Source: Bacteroidales bacterium (GTDB lineage Bacteria > Bacteroidota > Bacteroidia > Bacteroidales > VadinHA17). Taken from it: a stretch of 64,000 nucleotides of DNA. The stretch lies in the NCBI GenBank assembly GCA_022865305.1, contig JALHSP010000109.1, positions 21,948 to 85,947 on the forward strand. Reading direction: 5' to 3'. Below, one piece after another: positions 8,841 to 17,673 of this stretch (positions are counted from its first letter, which is position 1; the number at the start of each line of letters is the position of its first letter). The position numbers and the translations under genes are program-made. The notes under the pieces are model-generated. The model was not told the origin of the DNA and made no database searches. It saw only the letters and a list, made by a program, of their open reading frames with translations.

Positions 8841-10127
8841 TTAATCTTCAGACTTCTTGATTTCTCTTAAAGGTTTGTCAATTTTTTCAAATTCCGGTAA
8901 AGCATCTTTAGCGTCAGTTGCTTTTAACTGCTCAAGTTTCCTGCCTGCAGGCAGGATCCTGCTCTCCCATGAGCCTATGGCATCATTGTAACTCTTCAGG
9001 GCTGACTTTAATCCTCCTCCCATCTTATCGAGATGACCGGCAAAAATATTTACCCTGTTATAAAAATCAGTGGCTGCGTCCATTATCAGCAGGGCGTTTT
9101 CAGTTATGTTATGCTGTTGCCATGACATGGCAACTGATTTTAATATAACCATCAGGGTGGTGGGTGTAGCAAGAATTATTTTATTGTTCATGGCATCCTG
9201 AAGGAGGTTCTTATCGGTCAGTAATGCAGCATTGAATGCTGATTCAACCTCCATATACAGAATCACGAAATCAGGTGCCGGCTGAAATTGCGACCAGTAC
9301 TGCCTCTTGCTTAGTTTATAAATATGATCTCTAAGATCCTTCGAATGCTTTATCAGCAGGTTATTACGATGAATCTCATCATCAGTTTCAAGGGCATCTA
9401 GGTATGCATCCATCGGGAGTTTAGAATCTACCACCACATGGCTGTTCCCCGGAAGGTTTATTACCATATCAGGCTTTAATGTCAGATCCTCTCCTTCTTT
9501 TACCACTTGTTCAACAAAATCACAATGAGCCAGCATACCTGAATATTCAACCAGGCGCCGCAGGCCTATCTCTCCCCACCTTCCTCTTACCCTTGGATTC
9601 CTCAATGCATTTACAAGGGCACCTGTTTCCTTCTGCAGAACAGCATGGGTTTTCTGAAGGGATGTAAGCATTTCTGTAACCTGTCCGAAAGTCTTTTCGG
9701 AACCTTTCTCAAGTTCCTCAATTCTTTTTTTATAGCTGTCGATCGACTCTTTTACAGGTTTTAGCATCTCCTCAATTGCTGCTTTCCTCTGATCAAGATT
9801 CCCTTCCGATTCTTTTACCTTTGCCTCAAGCTGGGTTTTTGCAAGGTCAAGAAATTGTCTGTTATTCTGCACAAGTGCATCAGATGCCGCTGATTTAAAA
9901 GTGTGGATCATTGCTTCTTTAACCTCATCAAGGTTTTTATTCTGGGCAACAATTTTCTCCTGTAAAACACCATTCTGATTTTTAAGTTCATTTAATTCTT
10001 CCTGTTTATTGAATAACAATTCATTATAACGGCTGGTTAAAACAGACTTAACAACCAGCCAGGTTATTATACCTGTAATTAAAATTGCTGGAATAATATA
10101 AACGACAATTTCCATCGGAAAGGGCAA
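8841..10127 (-). CDS. rmuC: RmuC family DNA recombination protein
   Basis: The 428-residue protein has an N-terminal membrane anchor (IVVYIIPAILITGIITWLVV), a long coiled coil (about residues 30-160), then the RmuC nuclease-like domain. Recognisable blocks are RNPRVRGRWGEIGLRRLVE, the acidic centre VVDSKLPMDAYLDALE and DFVILYMEVESAFNAAL. RmuC limits inversion at short inverted repeats in E. coli; the PD-(D/E)XK-like fold suggests a nuclease. Met1 is used here; Met5 (10115) is an equally good start. Its 3' neighbour gap is only 2 bp. Confidence 0.93.
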   Translation of the reverse strand: MPFPMEIVVYIIPAILITGIITWLVVKSVLTSRYNELLFNKQEELNELKNQNGVLQEKIVAQNKNLDEVKEAMIHTFKSAASDALVQNNRQFLDLAKTQLEAKVKESEGNLDQRKAAIEEMLKPVKESIDSYKKRIEELEKGSEKTFGQVTEMLTSLQKTHAVLQKETGALVNALRNPRVRGRWGEIGLRRLVEYSGMLAHCDFVEQVVKEGEDLTLKPDMVINLPGNSHVVVDSKLPMDAYLDALETDDEIHRNNLLIKHSKDLRDHIYKLSKRQYWSQFQPAPDFVILYMEVESAFNAALLTDKNLLQDAMNNKIILATPTTLMVILKSVAMSWQQHNITENALLIMDAATDFYNRVNIFAGHLDKMGGGLKSALKSYNDAIGSWESRILPAGRKLEQLKATDAKDALPEFEKIDKPLREIKKSED

Positions 10128-10277
10128 AAATTAGATATTCATCAAATTTAAAAGTTTTAATGGTACATTACCGAATACATGATATTAATTGTTACCTGTC
10201 GAAATGATAAAAAGAGAATAAGAAATAATATCCAATTGCTTGTATTTGGAAATAAGGGGATGTTTAAAATAATAAAG

Positions 10278-10365
10278 TGAACCGCAAAGCACACAAAGAA
10301 TACTATGTTAAGTTCGCAAAGAATTGGATATCTTGATTTTAGCTTTGCGATCTTTGCGATTAAAA
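10278..10365. repeat. TTTGCG-type dispersed repeat, inverted arrangement
   Basis: ACCGCAAAGCACACAAAGAA (from 10280) and TTCGCAAAGAA face CTTTGCGATCTTTGCGAT (10342-10360) in the opposite sense. The gap lies upstream of rmuC and downstream of the GH-A gene (both minus). Similar TTTGCGCC/TTGCGTCTTTGC words occur near 24042 and 43391. Confidence 0.6.
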
Positions 10366-10378
10366 TGATTTTCCCTTA

Positions 10379-12535
10379 TCAATAATGTATCGACGGTATC
10401 TTTGTGATTTCGGCTTTGTATGGTTTTTTCTCTCCTGTTCCCACTTTATATATACGTTCATTGGTGATTTTCATTGCTTCGGTGAGTTCCTGATAGGGAA
10501 TATTGTTTAAAGTAACCACTCCAATATTATAGTTCTCACCATCAAAACGGCCATAAAATGGCTGGTCCACCCACTGGAAATAGTGCATCCCTACAAGTTC
10601 CGGTCTGGCAAATCCCTGTTCAATATAATTCCTGTATGCAGCAGCTCTTTGTTCCTGGTTGAGAACGCCGGTTATTCCGGTTGCCGGAAGAGCCCGGTCG
10701 ACGGCACCGTGATGAAACTCCCCTATCATCACCGGTTTCCCGCTTATCTTTGATATTTCAGCGGTAGCAGGGGGATTGTATCCATACCCGTTAATTGAGA
10801 AGACATCGAACCTTTCACCGGCTTTATATAAAAGGTCGGAACTTATCCACGCATAACGCATTCCCAGGTTAAGGTGATTCTTATCAATCTTAGATACCTC
10901 ATCACAGGGGATATCAACATATCTCTTTACCATAATAGTTGAAAAAGCATAGAAATCGCTGTCAGCTCTGACTGACGGGTAATCTTTGAAGGTCATTTGC
11001 TTCAGAGACTCAAAATCTTTCAGATTTTGCGCCCATGCTTTATTTAATTGTTCAATATCACCGTTATATTTTTCATCAATCCAGTTTATGAACTCATTCT
11101 TTGTAACTGATGCCTGGTTTGTCCCGAACATCTCGTAAGCCAGGTTATGGTATCCGAATGCCCATTGAGGTTCATTACGAAGGAAATAACCAACCAGGAA
11201 TGGATCATCCTTATAATCATTTAGCTGCTTCGCAAATTCCTCCGAATTCTTAAGGTATTCTTCAGAAAAAACATCCGGGAAGTCGCGGTAAAGCTGGACC
11301 CTGGTAGTCGGGAAACGGTTTAACGGAAGCACATATGGTATCCTGTTTCCGCGCGCAAAAGCGATATCTGACCAGTTACCCACCGTATTTACCCTGAATT
11401 CCCTCATAAGTCCTGCAGTAACCAGGCTCCACTTTTCTTTCCAACTATCACCAAAAATCCGTATCAGGTTCGACCTGTAGAAATCCATGTTTTTTGCATT
11501 CCTGTTAAGTGAAAGAACATCGGAAAAATATGAATCATCCTCTCCCGGAAGCCATTCAAACAGATCCTCAATCCCGTTTACCGGTCCTGAAGAAGTAAGT
11601 CTGATGCAATCAACACCTACACTAAGGAATGCATACCCTTCCGGATCGACAAGCCACCAGCGTTCTCCATCGTGCTGTGTTCTGAAAAATCCTGTTGCCT
11701 TAAATCTCTTTTCTCTCAATCCGCCATACCTGCTCCATTCTGAGGGGAAACTGTTTCCGGTGACCATTTTCTCAAGTTCCAGGTTTTGCCTGATCAGATC
11801 ATCTTCATCCTTAATTTTACCGGACCAATCCTTGTCATTCCGCTGCCCGAAAATGTCAATCACCGGTACTTCACACGGTTGATACGGTTCAGGTAGTGTA
11901 TCAGTCAGACTGATTGAGCCAACTTCGAACTGCGGAATAAACCATGGCTCTGCAAATGGGCCGAACCTGAGAGCCACCTTTTTAATATCGATCGGATCAA
12001 GCCTGTCTCCGCTCATGGTGCCCTTAAGCTGCCTTGGCGAACGAGTTACAAAAAGGCTCTGGGCATCGAGGTAACTCAGTGGCAATACTACTTTAGTTTT
12101 AAGACGAGGCAGTACACCCATAAGGCATGAGAGCCACGGTGTTTCTTTTGTATCTGTTGCTACCTCCCCGCTTTGAAGTATTACCTTCTCCGGGTTTGAA
12201 CTTTCACTTTTTTTGTAAAATTCGATATTGATCACCCCGCTGTAATCCTCTGCATCCCATATCTCAAAAACCAGATATTTTGCTTCAGTCCAGTTACCAT
12301 TATCTCCTGTTTTCCAAATCGTTACGGTTGCATTTTCTGAAGAGGGCGTAACATTCAGCACTAGCTGGTCAAATCCTTCTCCCTTTGAAACTGAAGAAAT
12401 ATCAGGATTCTGTTTTGCGATTTTTTTGAGGTTGAAAAACGTTTCTCCGCTTTCAGTTGATTCTTTGCATGCCGGAATTAATGATAAACTTACCAGCAGA
12501 AAGAAAAAGAATTGAATTTTTGTTGGGTTTTTCAT
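10379..12535 (-). CDS. Large clan GH-A glycoside hydrolase lipoprotein, GH50-like
   Basis: This 718-residue lipoprotein (LVSLSLIPAC) has an N-terminal beta-sandwich of about 270 residues and a TIM barrel. The barrel opens with GERWWLVDPEGYAFLSVGVD, a pattern I associate with GH50 agarase-like and related beta-galactosidase-like enzymes. Asn-Glu in FLRNEPQWAFG (about residue 455) fits the clan GH-A acid/base. Glu in VMIGEFHHGA (about residue 605) fits the nucleophile. Substrate is uncertain: agarose-type or other beta-galactosides are possible. It stands alone, transcribed divergently from the Gfo/Idh/MocA gene at 12722. Confidence 0.75.
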   Translation of the reverse strand: MKNPTKIQFFFFLLVSLSLIPACKESTESGETFFNLKKIAKQNPDISSVSKGEGFDQLVLNVTPSSENATVTIWKTGDNGNWTEAKYLVFEIWDAEDYSGVINIEFYKKSESSNPEKVILQSGEVATDTKETPWLSCLMGVLPRLKTKVVLPLSYLDAQSLFVTRSPRQLKGTMSGDRLDPIDIKKVALRFGPFAEPWFIPQFEVGSISLTDTLPEPYQPCEVPVIDIFGQRNDKDWSGKIKDEDDLIRQNLELEKMVTGNSFPSEWSRYGGLREKRFKATGFFRTQHDGERWWLVDPEGYAFLSVGVDCIRLTSSGPVNGIEDLFEWLPGEDDSYFSDVLSLNRNAKNMDFYRSNLIRIFGDSWKEKWSLVTAGLMREFRVNTVGNWSDIAFARGNRIPYVLPLNRFPTTRVQLYRDFPDVFSEEYLKNSEEFAKQLNDYKDDPFLVGYFLRNEPQWAFGYHNLAYEMFGTNQASVTKNEFINWIDEKYNGDIEQLNKAWAQNLKDFESLKQMTFKDYPSVRADSDFYAFSTIMVKRYVDIPCDEVSKIDKNHLNLGMRYAWISSDLLYKAGERFDVFSINGYGYNPPATAEISKISGKPVMIGEFHHGAVDRALPATGITGVLNQEQRAAAYRNYIEQGFARPELVGMHYFQWVDQPFYGRFDGENYNIGVVTLNNIPYQELTEAMKITNERIYKVGTGEKKPYKAEITKIPSIHY

Positions 12536-12649
12536 TGCAAGGAGGTTTGAATGTGTCCAGTCTTCAGAATAATTATGAGCTAATTTAGCATTAAATAATT
12601 AATTCTTTCGAATCATTTTCCCGGCGATCCTCATTATATCATATATAAT

Positions 12650-12684
12650 TTTGTAAATTTGATTGACAGACTTCTTTATATTTC
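12650..12684 (+). promoter_or_regulatory. Weak candidate Bacteroidetes promoter
   Basis: TTTG at 12650-12653 and TATATTTC at 12677-12684 resemble the -33 TTTG and -7 TAnnTTTG boxes, but the spacer is 23 bp and the last G is missing. It lies 38 bp before the ATG at 12722. Confidence 0.3.
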
Positions 12685-12721
12685 AAATTAACTTTTTTAT
12701 CAATTAACCTATACAAAGAAA

Positions 12722-14230
12722 ATGGCAACTTCAAAAAAAATTAACCGTCGTGAATTTCTGGGATCAGCTGCTGCCGGTTCCCTTGCACTAACAGTTGTTC
12801 CAAGAAGCGTACTTGGAGGACCAGGATTCGTTGCACCAAATGACAGACTGACGCTTGGATACATAGGCTGCGGAACACAGGGTCTCAGGGAGATGGCCAC
12901 TCTTATCGCCAATCCTGCCCTGCAGATCGTCTCTGTATGTGATCCAAATAAATTTACCACAGATTATGTGGACTGGTCACAGAATGATGTACGGAACGGT
13001 ATAAGAAGAGCTCTCGGGGATGATTCATGGGGGGCGAATCTTACTGGGATTCCAGGTGGAAGGGATGTTGGACTGGAATTTGTTCAGAAATATTATGCAA
13101 AATCAAAAGATTCAGGCACATACAAGGGTTGCACTTCTTACTCTGATTTCCGCGAATTGCTTGAGAAAGAAAAAGATATTGACGCAATAAAGATCATGAC
13201 TCCCGATCATCTTCATGCCACAGTTGCTATAGCATCCATGAAGAAAGGGAAGCATGTTGTCACACATAAACCGATTGCCAACCGGATAAATGAATTCAGG
13301 GTAACAGCTGATACTGCAAAAAAGACAGGATGTATTACTCATCTCCTTGCCTGGAGTATAAAACCCGGTTATGATCTCGCAAAAAAATGGATCAAAGAAG
13401 GCCGGATAGGCAACCTGAAGGAGATTCATAACTGGTCGAACAGACCTGTATGGCCGCAGTGGCAATCAAATCCGACTGATACACCTCCTGTTCCGAAAGA
13501 TTTCGACTGGGACCTATGGCTTGGCCCTGTTCCCAGCCGTCCATATCATCCAATTTATACACATGCAGTTTTCCGCGGCTGGTATGATTTCGGTGGCGGA
13601 AGCATTGCCGATATGGGACACTACAGCCTCTTCCCTCTCTTCCTTGCTTTCGGAATAGATAAACCGGCAAGGAGTGCAGATGCGTACGGCACTACTACCT
13701 GTACACTTAAAAACAACGTGGCTGTCGGTGTAGTAAATGATGTGGCATTTCCATTATCATGCATGATACGTTTCCAGTTTCCTGCCACAAAGGAATTCGA
13801 ACCTTTTGACCTGTACTGGTATGATGGTGGAATGAAACCACTCACACCTGATGAACTTATTGCTGACGGAAAATCATTAACCAGGGAAGGTATGATGTTT
13901 GTTGGCGATAAAGGTAAAATACTGGCAGAATTCAGAGGTGAAAATCCCAGGCTTATACCCGAAAGCAGAATGGCCGGGATCATCACCGAACAACCAACAG
14001 AGTCAGGAATCTCCGGAAATGATGTCTGGATTAATGCATTCAGGAATAAAACCCAGTCGCCCGGCAGCTTCCTCTACGCCGGACCGGTTACTGAAACAAT
14101 CCTTCTCGGAGCTGTCTCGTTACGTGCCCGAAAAAGAGTTGAGTATGACAGTGTCAATATGAAAATCACCAATGTTCCCGAAGCAGACAAGTTCCTGACA
14201 AGGGAATACCGCCAGGGATGGGAATTATAA
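12722..14230 (+). CDS. Gfo/Idh/MocA family oxidoreductase, Tat-type leader
   Basis: The 502-residue NAD(P)-dependent sugar dehydrogenase-like protein has a twin-arginine leader (INRREFLGSAAAGSLALTVV). The Rossmann start is LGYIGCGTQG. AIKIMTPDHLHATVAIASM and GKHVVTHKPIANR are the conserved family core, where the Lys of the usual EKP is in HKP. The C-terminal half is the alpha/beta dimerisation domain (WYDFGGGSIADMGHY). Exported members of this family oxidise sugars, often at C3. It is followed by an isomerase-like gene (55 bp gap), the same pairing as 57700/59328, which suggests a shared two-step sugar conversion. Confidence 0.9.
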   Translation: MATSKKINRREFLGSAAAGSLALTVVPRSVLGGPGFVAPNDRLTLGYIGCGTQGLREMATLIANPALQIVSVCDPNKFTTDYVDWSQNDVRNGIRRALGDDSWGANLTGIPGGRDVGLEFVQKYYAKSKDSGTYKGCTSYSDFRELLEKEKDIDAIKIMTPDHLHATVAIASMKKGKHVVTHKPIANRINEFRVTADTAKKTGCITHLLAWSIKPGYDLAKKWIKEGRIGNLKEIHNWSNRPVWPQWQSNPTDTPPVPKDFDWDLWLGPVPSRPYHPIYTHAVFRGWYDFGGGSIADMGHYSLFPLFLAFGIDKPARSADAYGTTTCTLKNNVAVGVVNDVAFPLSCMIRFQFPATKEFEPFDLYWYDGGMKPLTPDELIADGKSLTREGMMFVGDKGKILAEFRGENPRLIPESRMAGIITEQPTESGISGNDVWINAFRNKTQSPGSFLYAGPVTETILLGAVSLRARKRVEYDSVNMKITNVPEADKFLTREYRQGWEL

Positions 14231-14285
14231 TATTCAAAATTGTTTTTGTCAATAGCCAGATTTCAGTTTATCAATACGTAATCTT

Positions 14286-15155
14286 ATGACTAACATAACA
14301 CGCAGGAATTTTATTGAAAAATCTATGGTAATGGGTGCAGCAGGCATTGCTGCACCCTCACTGTTAAAAGCAACTGCAATGGAACCGACTCCAAAACCGA
14401 TTAAAGATGATATATCCCTTGCTCAGTGGGCTCTTGTGGAAGAGGTTAATGCAGGCAAATGGAAAACTCTTGATTTTCCTAAAGTTGCAAAGACCGATTT
14501 CGGGCTCAATGGGATTGAATTCGTGAATACATTGTTTGAGGTCACGACTGAAGGATACCTCCGGCAACTCAAAAAAAATGCAGCAGACAATGGTGTAACA
14601 ATGGTACTTATAATGGTTGACGACGAGGGAGATGGCTGCTCACCGACTAAAGAAGCACGCCGTCAGTTTGAGATAAACCACCGTAAATGGATCGATGCAG
14701 CAGCATATCTTGGATGTCATGCTATCCGGACTAATTGCCGTGGCACACAGGGTGTATCCAAAGAAGAGGCACTTAAATATGCCATAGAAACATACCAGAT
14801 GATGATGGAATACGCAGTTCCTGCAAAGATAAGCGTACTTATCGAAAACCATGGTGGAGTCTCAAATGATGCTGACTGGATGGTTTCCCTTTTTAAAGAA
14901 GTTAATAATCTCTACTTCGGAAGTTATCCTGACTGGCGTCAGCCTTCCGATAATTTCGATAATGTCAATTACCTGCTTAAGATGTTGCCTTATGCCGGGG
15001 GTATGTCGTACCGTAACCAGCCAAATGAAGAGCTGACAGCTAAAATGATCCGGCTTGCAAAAGACTCCGGGTACCGGGGCTGGTACGGAATCGAATCTTC
15101 AGGACGGGATGAGATTAAAAAAGGAATTGCGTTACTTAAAAAGTATCTATTCTGA
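14286..15155 (+). CDS. Xylose isomerase-like TIM-barrel protein, exported
   Basis: The 289-residue protein has a Tat-type leader (TRRNFIEKSMVMGAAGIAAP) and a sugar phosphate isomerase/epimerase (AP endonuclease 2-like) barrel. Likely metal ligands are in ISVLIENHGGVSND and FGSYPDWRQ, and the C-terminal strand is YRGWYGIESSG. Members paired with Gfo/Idh/MocA enzymes are thought to act on keto-sugar intermediates. It lies 55 bp after the oxidoreductase and 11 bp before PPK2, and is probably co-transcribed. Substrate unknown. Confidence 0.85.
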   Translation: MTNITRRNFIEKSMVMGAAGIAAPSLLKATAMEPTPKPIKDDISLAQWALVEEVNAGKWKTLDFPKVAKTDFGLNGIEFVNTLFEVTTEGYLRQLKKNAADNGVTMVLIMVDDEGDGCSPTKEARRQFEINHRKWIDAAAYLGCHAIRTNCRGTQGVSKEEALKYAIETYQMMMEYAVPAKISVLIENHGGVSNDADWMVSLFKEVNNLYFGSYPDWRQPSDNFDNVNYLLKMLPYAGGMSYRNQPNEELTAKMIRLAKDSGYRGWYGIESSGRDEIKKGIALLKKYLF

Positions 15156-15166
15156 AACTTAAAATT

Positions 15167-15943
15167 ATGAAAATGAAAATAAAGCTTTCTGATCATCCAA
15201 CATTTAATAAAGACTGGGACAAAGTAAAAACTCAGGAGAAAACAGAAAAGTTGCTGAAAAGGATTGGGGAACTTCAGCACAAAATGTTTGCCCAGAATAA
15301 ATACAGCCTGCTGGTAATATTACAGGGAATGGACGCTTCCGGCAAGAATGGTGTTACAAAAGGTTTGCTGAAATATTGCAATCCCATCGGGATAAGCATC
15401 GACAGTTTTAAAAAACCGACTGAGGAGGAATATGCGCACGACTTTCTTTGGAGAGTTCATGAGGTTTGTCCCCGCAAAGGGCAGCTGCAGATCTTCATAA
15501 GGTCGCATTATGAAGATATTCTAGTTCCCACAATAGGGAAATATATCCCCGCCAAAATTATTGCACAACGTTACCAGCTGATCAATGAATTTGAAAAAAT
15601 TATTGAGCATAATGATACCAAAGTCCTGAAATTCTTTTTAAACGTATCGAAGGAAGCACAAAAAAAGAGGCTCATGGAACGTATTGAATTAAAGGAAAAA
15701 CACTGGAAGCATAAGGATGGAGACTGGGATACATGCGAAAAATTCGATGAATACATGGCTGTTTATGAAAAGATTATAAATACCTGTAATGAAATTCCGT
15801 GGCATATCGCTCCGTCAGATACGAACTGGCAGAAATTATATTCCGTTGGAGGTGTCGTATTGAAAACGCTTGAGGAACTTGATCTGAAATGGCCTGAGCT
15901 GGTAACTGAGAAGTTTAAGCAGGAAATTAAGCCCGGGAAGTAA
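15167..15943 (+). CDS. Polyphosphate kinase 2 family protein
   Basis: This 258-residue cytoplasmic PPK2-type kinase transfers phosphate between polyphosphate and nucleotides. The Walker A motif is GMDASGKNG (about residue 49), the Walker B/lid region is IRSHYEDILVPT, and KHWKHKDGDWDTCEKF matches the conserved PPK2 C-terminal block. The usual Asn-Arg-Ser of the lid is Ile-Arg-Ser here. Whether it prefers mono- or diphosphates cannot be read reliably. It follows the isomerase by 11 bp although its role is unrelated. Confidence 0.9.
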   Translation: MKMKIKLSDHPTFNKDWDKVKTQEKTEKLLKRIGELQHKMFAQNKYSLLVILQGMDASGKNGVTKGLLKYCNPIGISIDSFKKPTEEEYAHDFLWRVHEVCPRKGQLQIFIRSHYEDILVPTIGKYIPAKIIAQRYQLINEFEKIIEHNDTKVLKFFLNVSKEAQKKRLMERIELKEKHWKHKDGDWDTCEKFDEYMAVYEKIINTCNEIPWHIAPSDTNWQKLYSVGGVVLKTLEELDLKWPELVTEKFKQEIKPGK

Positions 15944-15957
15944 ATTAGTATTAAATG

Positions 15958-16014
15958 TTCTCCCTTTGAATATTCTATCCCTGGCAAAGGTAGGGAGGGT
16001 CAGGGGGATGTAAT
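15958..16014. repeat. Degenerate GGGGGATGT repeat copy
   Basis: CTCCCTTTGAA (15960) and GGGAGGGTCAGGGGGATGTAA (15992-16012) are a worn copy of the palindromic repeat at 7041. It abuts the start codon of the chimeric gene at 16018. Confidence 0.6.
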
Positions 16015-16017
16015 AAA

Positions 16018-17673
16018 ATGCATATTTCTGGTTCCATGTTTCAGGTTGCGCGTTCCAGAACACTCTTTCTGGTTATCTTTATTTTGTTTATCTCAAACGC
16101 CTTTTCACAGGCACCTCTTACTGTTACAAGAATTACAGATGCCATCAATTTCGACGGAATTCCCGATGAAGAGGTCTGGCAGTATGTTCCTTCCTTGCAG
16201 ATGGTGATGTATGTACCGGTAGCCGGAGGTGAACCGACTGAACATTCCGTAATAAAGATTGCTTATGATGATGAGTATTTTTACGTCTCAGGTATATTAG
16301 ATCACATCGATCCTGCAAACATCAGGGCATTCGGCAAAAAAAGAGATTATGCATATCCAAATACCGACTGGTTTGGGTTAGTAATCGATTCATTTAATGA
16401 CAGGGCTTCATTCATGCTGGGAAGAAAAAAATACACTAAGTTAAATGCCGAGGATATTGTGCTTGAGGAAGTTTCAAAGGAAATGAATGCTCATGAAACT
16501 TTCGATACAGTATATGTTGGTGTCAATCTTGATGGTGGCAAGGAGGAAACAGATCCCTATTTTAACTCTCTCGGACCGCTTCGCAAAGGATGTACCGAAT
16601 GCGGGGGATGTATGGTCGGATGCAGGGAAAATGCAAAAAACACTCTTGACAGGAATTATCTCTGGTTTGCTGAAAAAATTGGCCTTGAAATACTTCCTGA
16701 AACAAGGGCAGAAAAGATCATCTTCCGTGATAACCTGTACCATATTGAAACAAAAAAGATCACCTCATTCTTACCCCGGAAGAGGAAGGTTTTCAGGGCA
16801 AAAGGGCTTGTGGTTGCTGCAGGAACTCTCGGAACACTTGAACTGCTTCTTAAGCAGAAATACAGGTTTGACACTCTCACTTCGCTGTCCGACAGGCTGG
16901 GATATGAGCTGAGAACCAATGCGGAAACACTGTGTGCAGTATCAGGTGCAAGGGAGAAATTAAATAACGGGTTGGCAATAACATCTGTTTTCAGTCCCGA
17001 TCCGCAAACACATGTGGAAATAGTGAAATATCCTGATAATTCAAATGCCATGAAATGGTTTTTCGGGCTTTCGGTGGAGGGTGCCAGAACTTCTGTTCAC
17101 AGGTCATTTAAACTGTTAATAAAAACAGTAAAACACCCGCTTCTTTTCTTTAAAACCGTTTTTAATTTCCAATGGTCAACGAGACTTGTAATTTTCCTGG
17201 TAATGCAGACGGTAGACAATGCAATGAGGATGGTATGGAAGAATACTCTTTTTGGAGGAAAAATGAAAATTGACAACCGAGGACACAAAAAGGTGCCTGC
17301 ATATATTCCTATAGGACAGGAAGTTATGGAACGTTACGCAAGAAAAGTGACTGGTATACCTCAGAATATACTGCTGGAAGTATTCTTCAACCGTCCGACA
17401 ACCGCCCATATTCTTGGAGGATGCCCTATGTCGGATTCGTCAGAAACCGGGGTTGTGGATAAGAACCTGAAAGTACACGGCTATCCGGATTTCTATATCA
17501 TTGATGGTTCTATTATTCAGGGCAATATAGGAGTTAATCCAGGACTTACAATAACAGCAATGGCGGAATATGCGATGAGCCAGATTCCTTCAAAGGAAGG
17601 ATCGGTACAAACAGATATTTCAAAACAACTAATACTTCTCGAAAACGAATGGAAAAAGAAGAAATCAGTTTAA
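16018..17673 (+). CDS. Chimeric frame: DUF5916/CBM9-like N-terminus fused to the C-terminal part of a GMC oxidoreductase
   Basis: Residues 1-30 are a signal peptide (LFLVIFILFISNAFSQ). Residues 31-129 are the CBM9-like start of a DUF5916-type exported protein (INFDGIPDEEVWQYVP, then TDWFGLVIDSFNDR). From about residue 130 (nt 16405) the sequence is the middle and end of a cholesterol-oxidase-like GMC flavoenzyme: ECGGCMVGCRENAKNTLD, VVAAGTLGTLELLL, HILGGCPMSDSS and NIGVNPGLTITAMAEYAM. The FAD-binding Rossmann region (GxGxxG) that should start a GMC protein is absent, and so is the rest of the DUF5916 barrel. An in-frame deletion between two genes, or a joining error in assembly, explains this best. 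The product is unlikely to bind FAD. Confidence 0.85.
   Translation: MHISGSMFQVARSRTLFLVIFILFISNAFSQAPLTVTRITDAINFDGIPDEEVWQYVPSLQMVMYVPVAGGEPTEHSVIKIAYDDEYFYVSGILDHIDPANIRAFGKKRDYAYPNTDWFGLVIDSFNDRASFMLGRKKYTKLNAEDIVLEEVSKEMNAHETFDTVYVGVNLDGGKEETDPYFNSLGPLRKGCTECGGCMVGCRENAKNTLDRNYLWFAEKIGLEILPETRAEKIIFRDNLYHIETKKITSFLPRKRKVFRAKGLVVAAGTLGTLELLLKQKYRFDTLTSLSDRLGYELRTNAETLCAVSGAREKLNNGLAITSVFSPDPQTHVEIVKYPDNSNAMKWFFGLSVEGARTSVHRSFKLLIKTVKHPLLFFKTVFNFQWSTRLVIFLVMQTVDNAMRMVWKNTLFGGKMKIDNRGHKKVPAYIPIGQEVMERYARKVTGIPQNILLEVFFNRPTTAHILGGCPMSDSSETGVVDKNLKVHGYPDFYIIDGSIIQGNIGVNPGLTITAMAEYAMSQIPSKEGSVQTDISKQLILLENEWKKKKSV

Noticed and set aside
12722..14230. Inactive Gfo/Idh/MocA because EKP reads HKP.
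   Set aside because: The Lys itself is kept and substitutions at the first position occur in the family; not enough to call it inactive.
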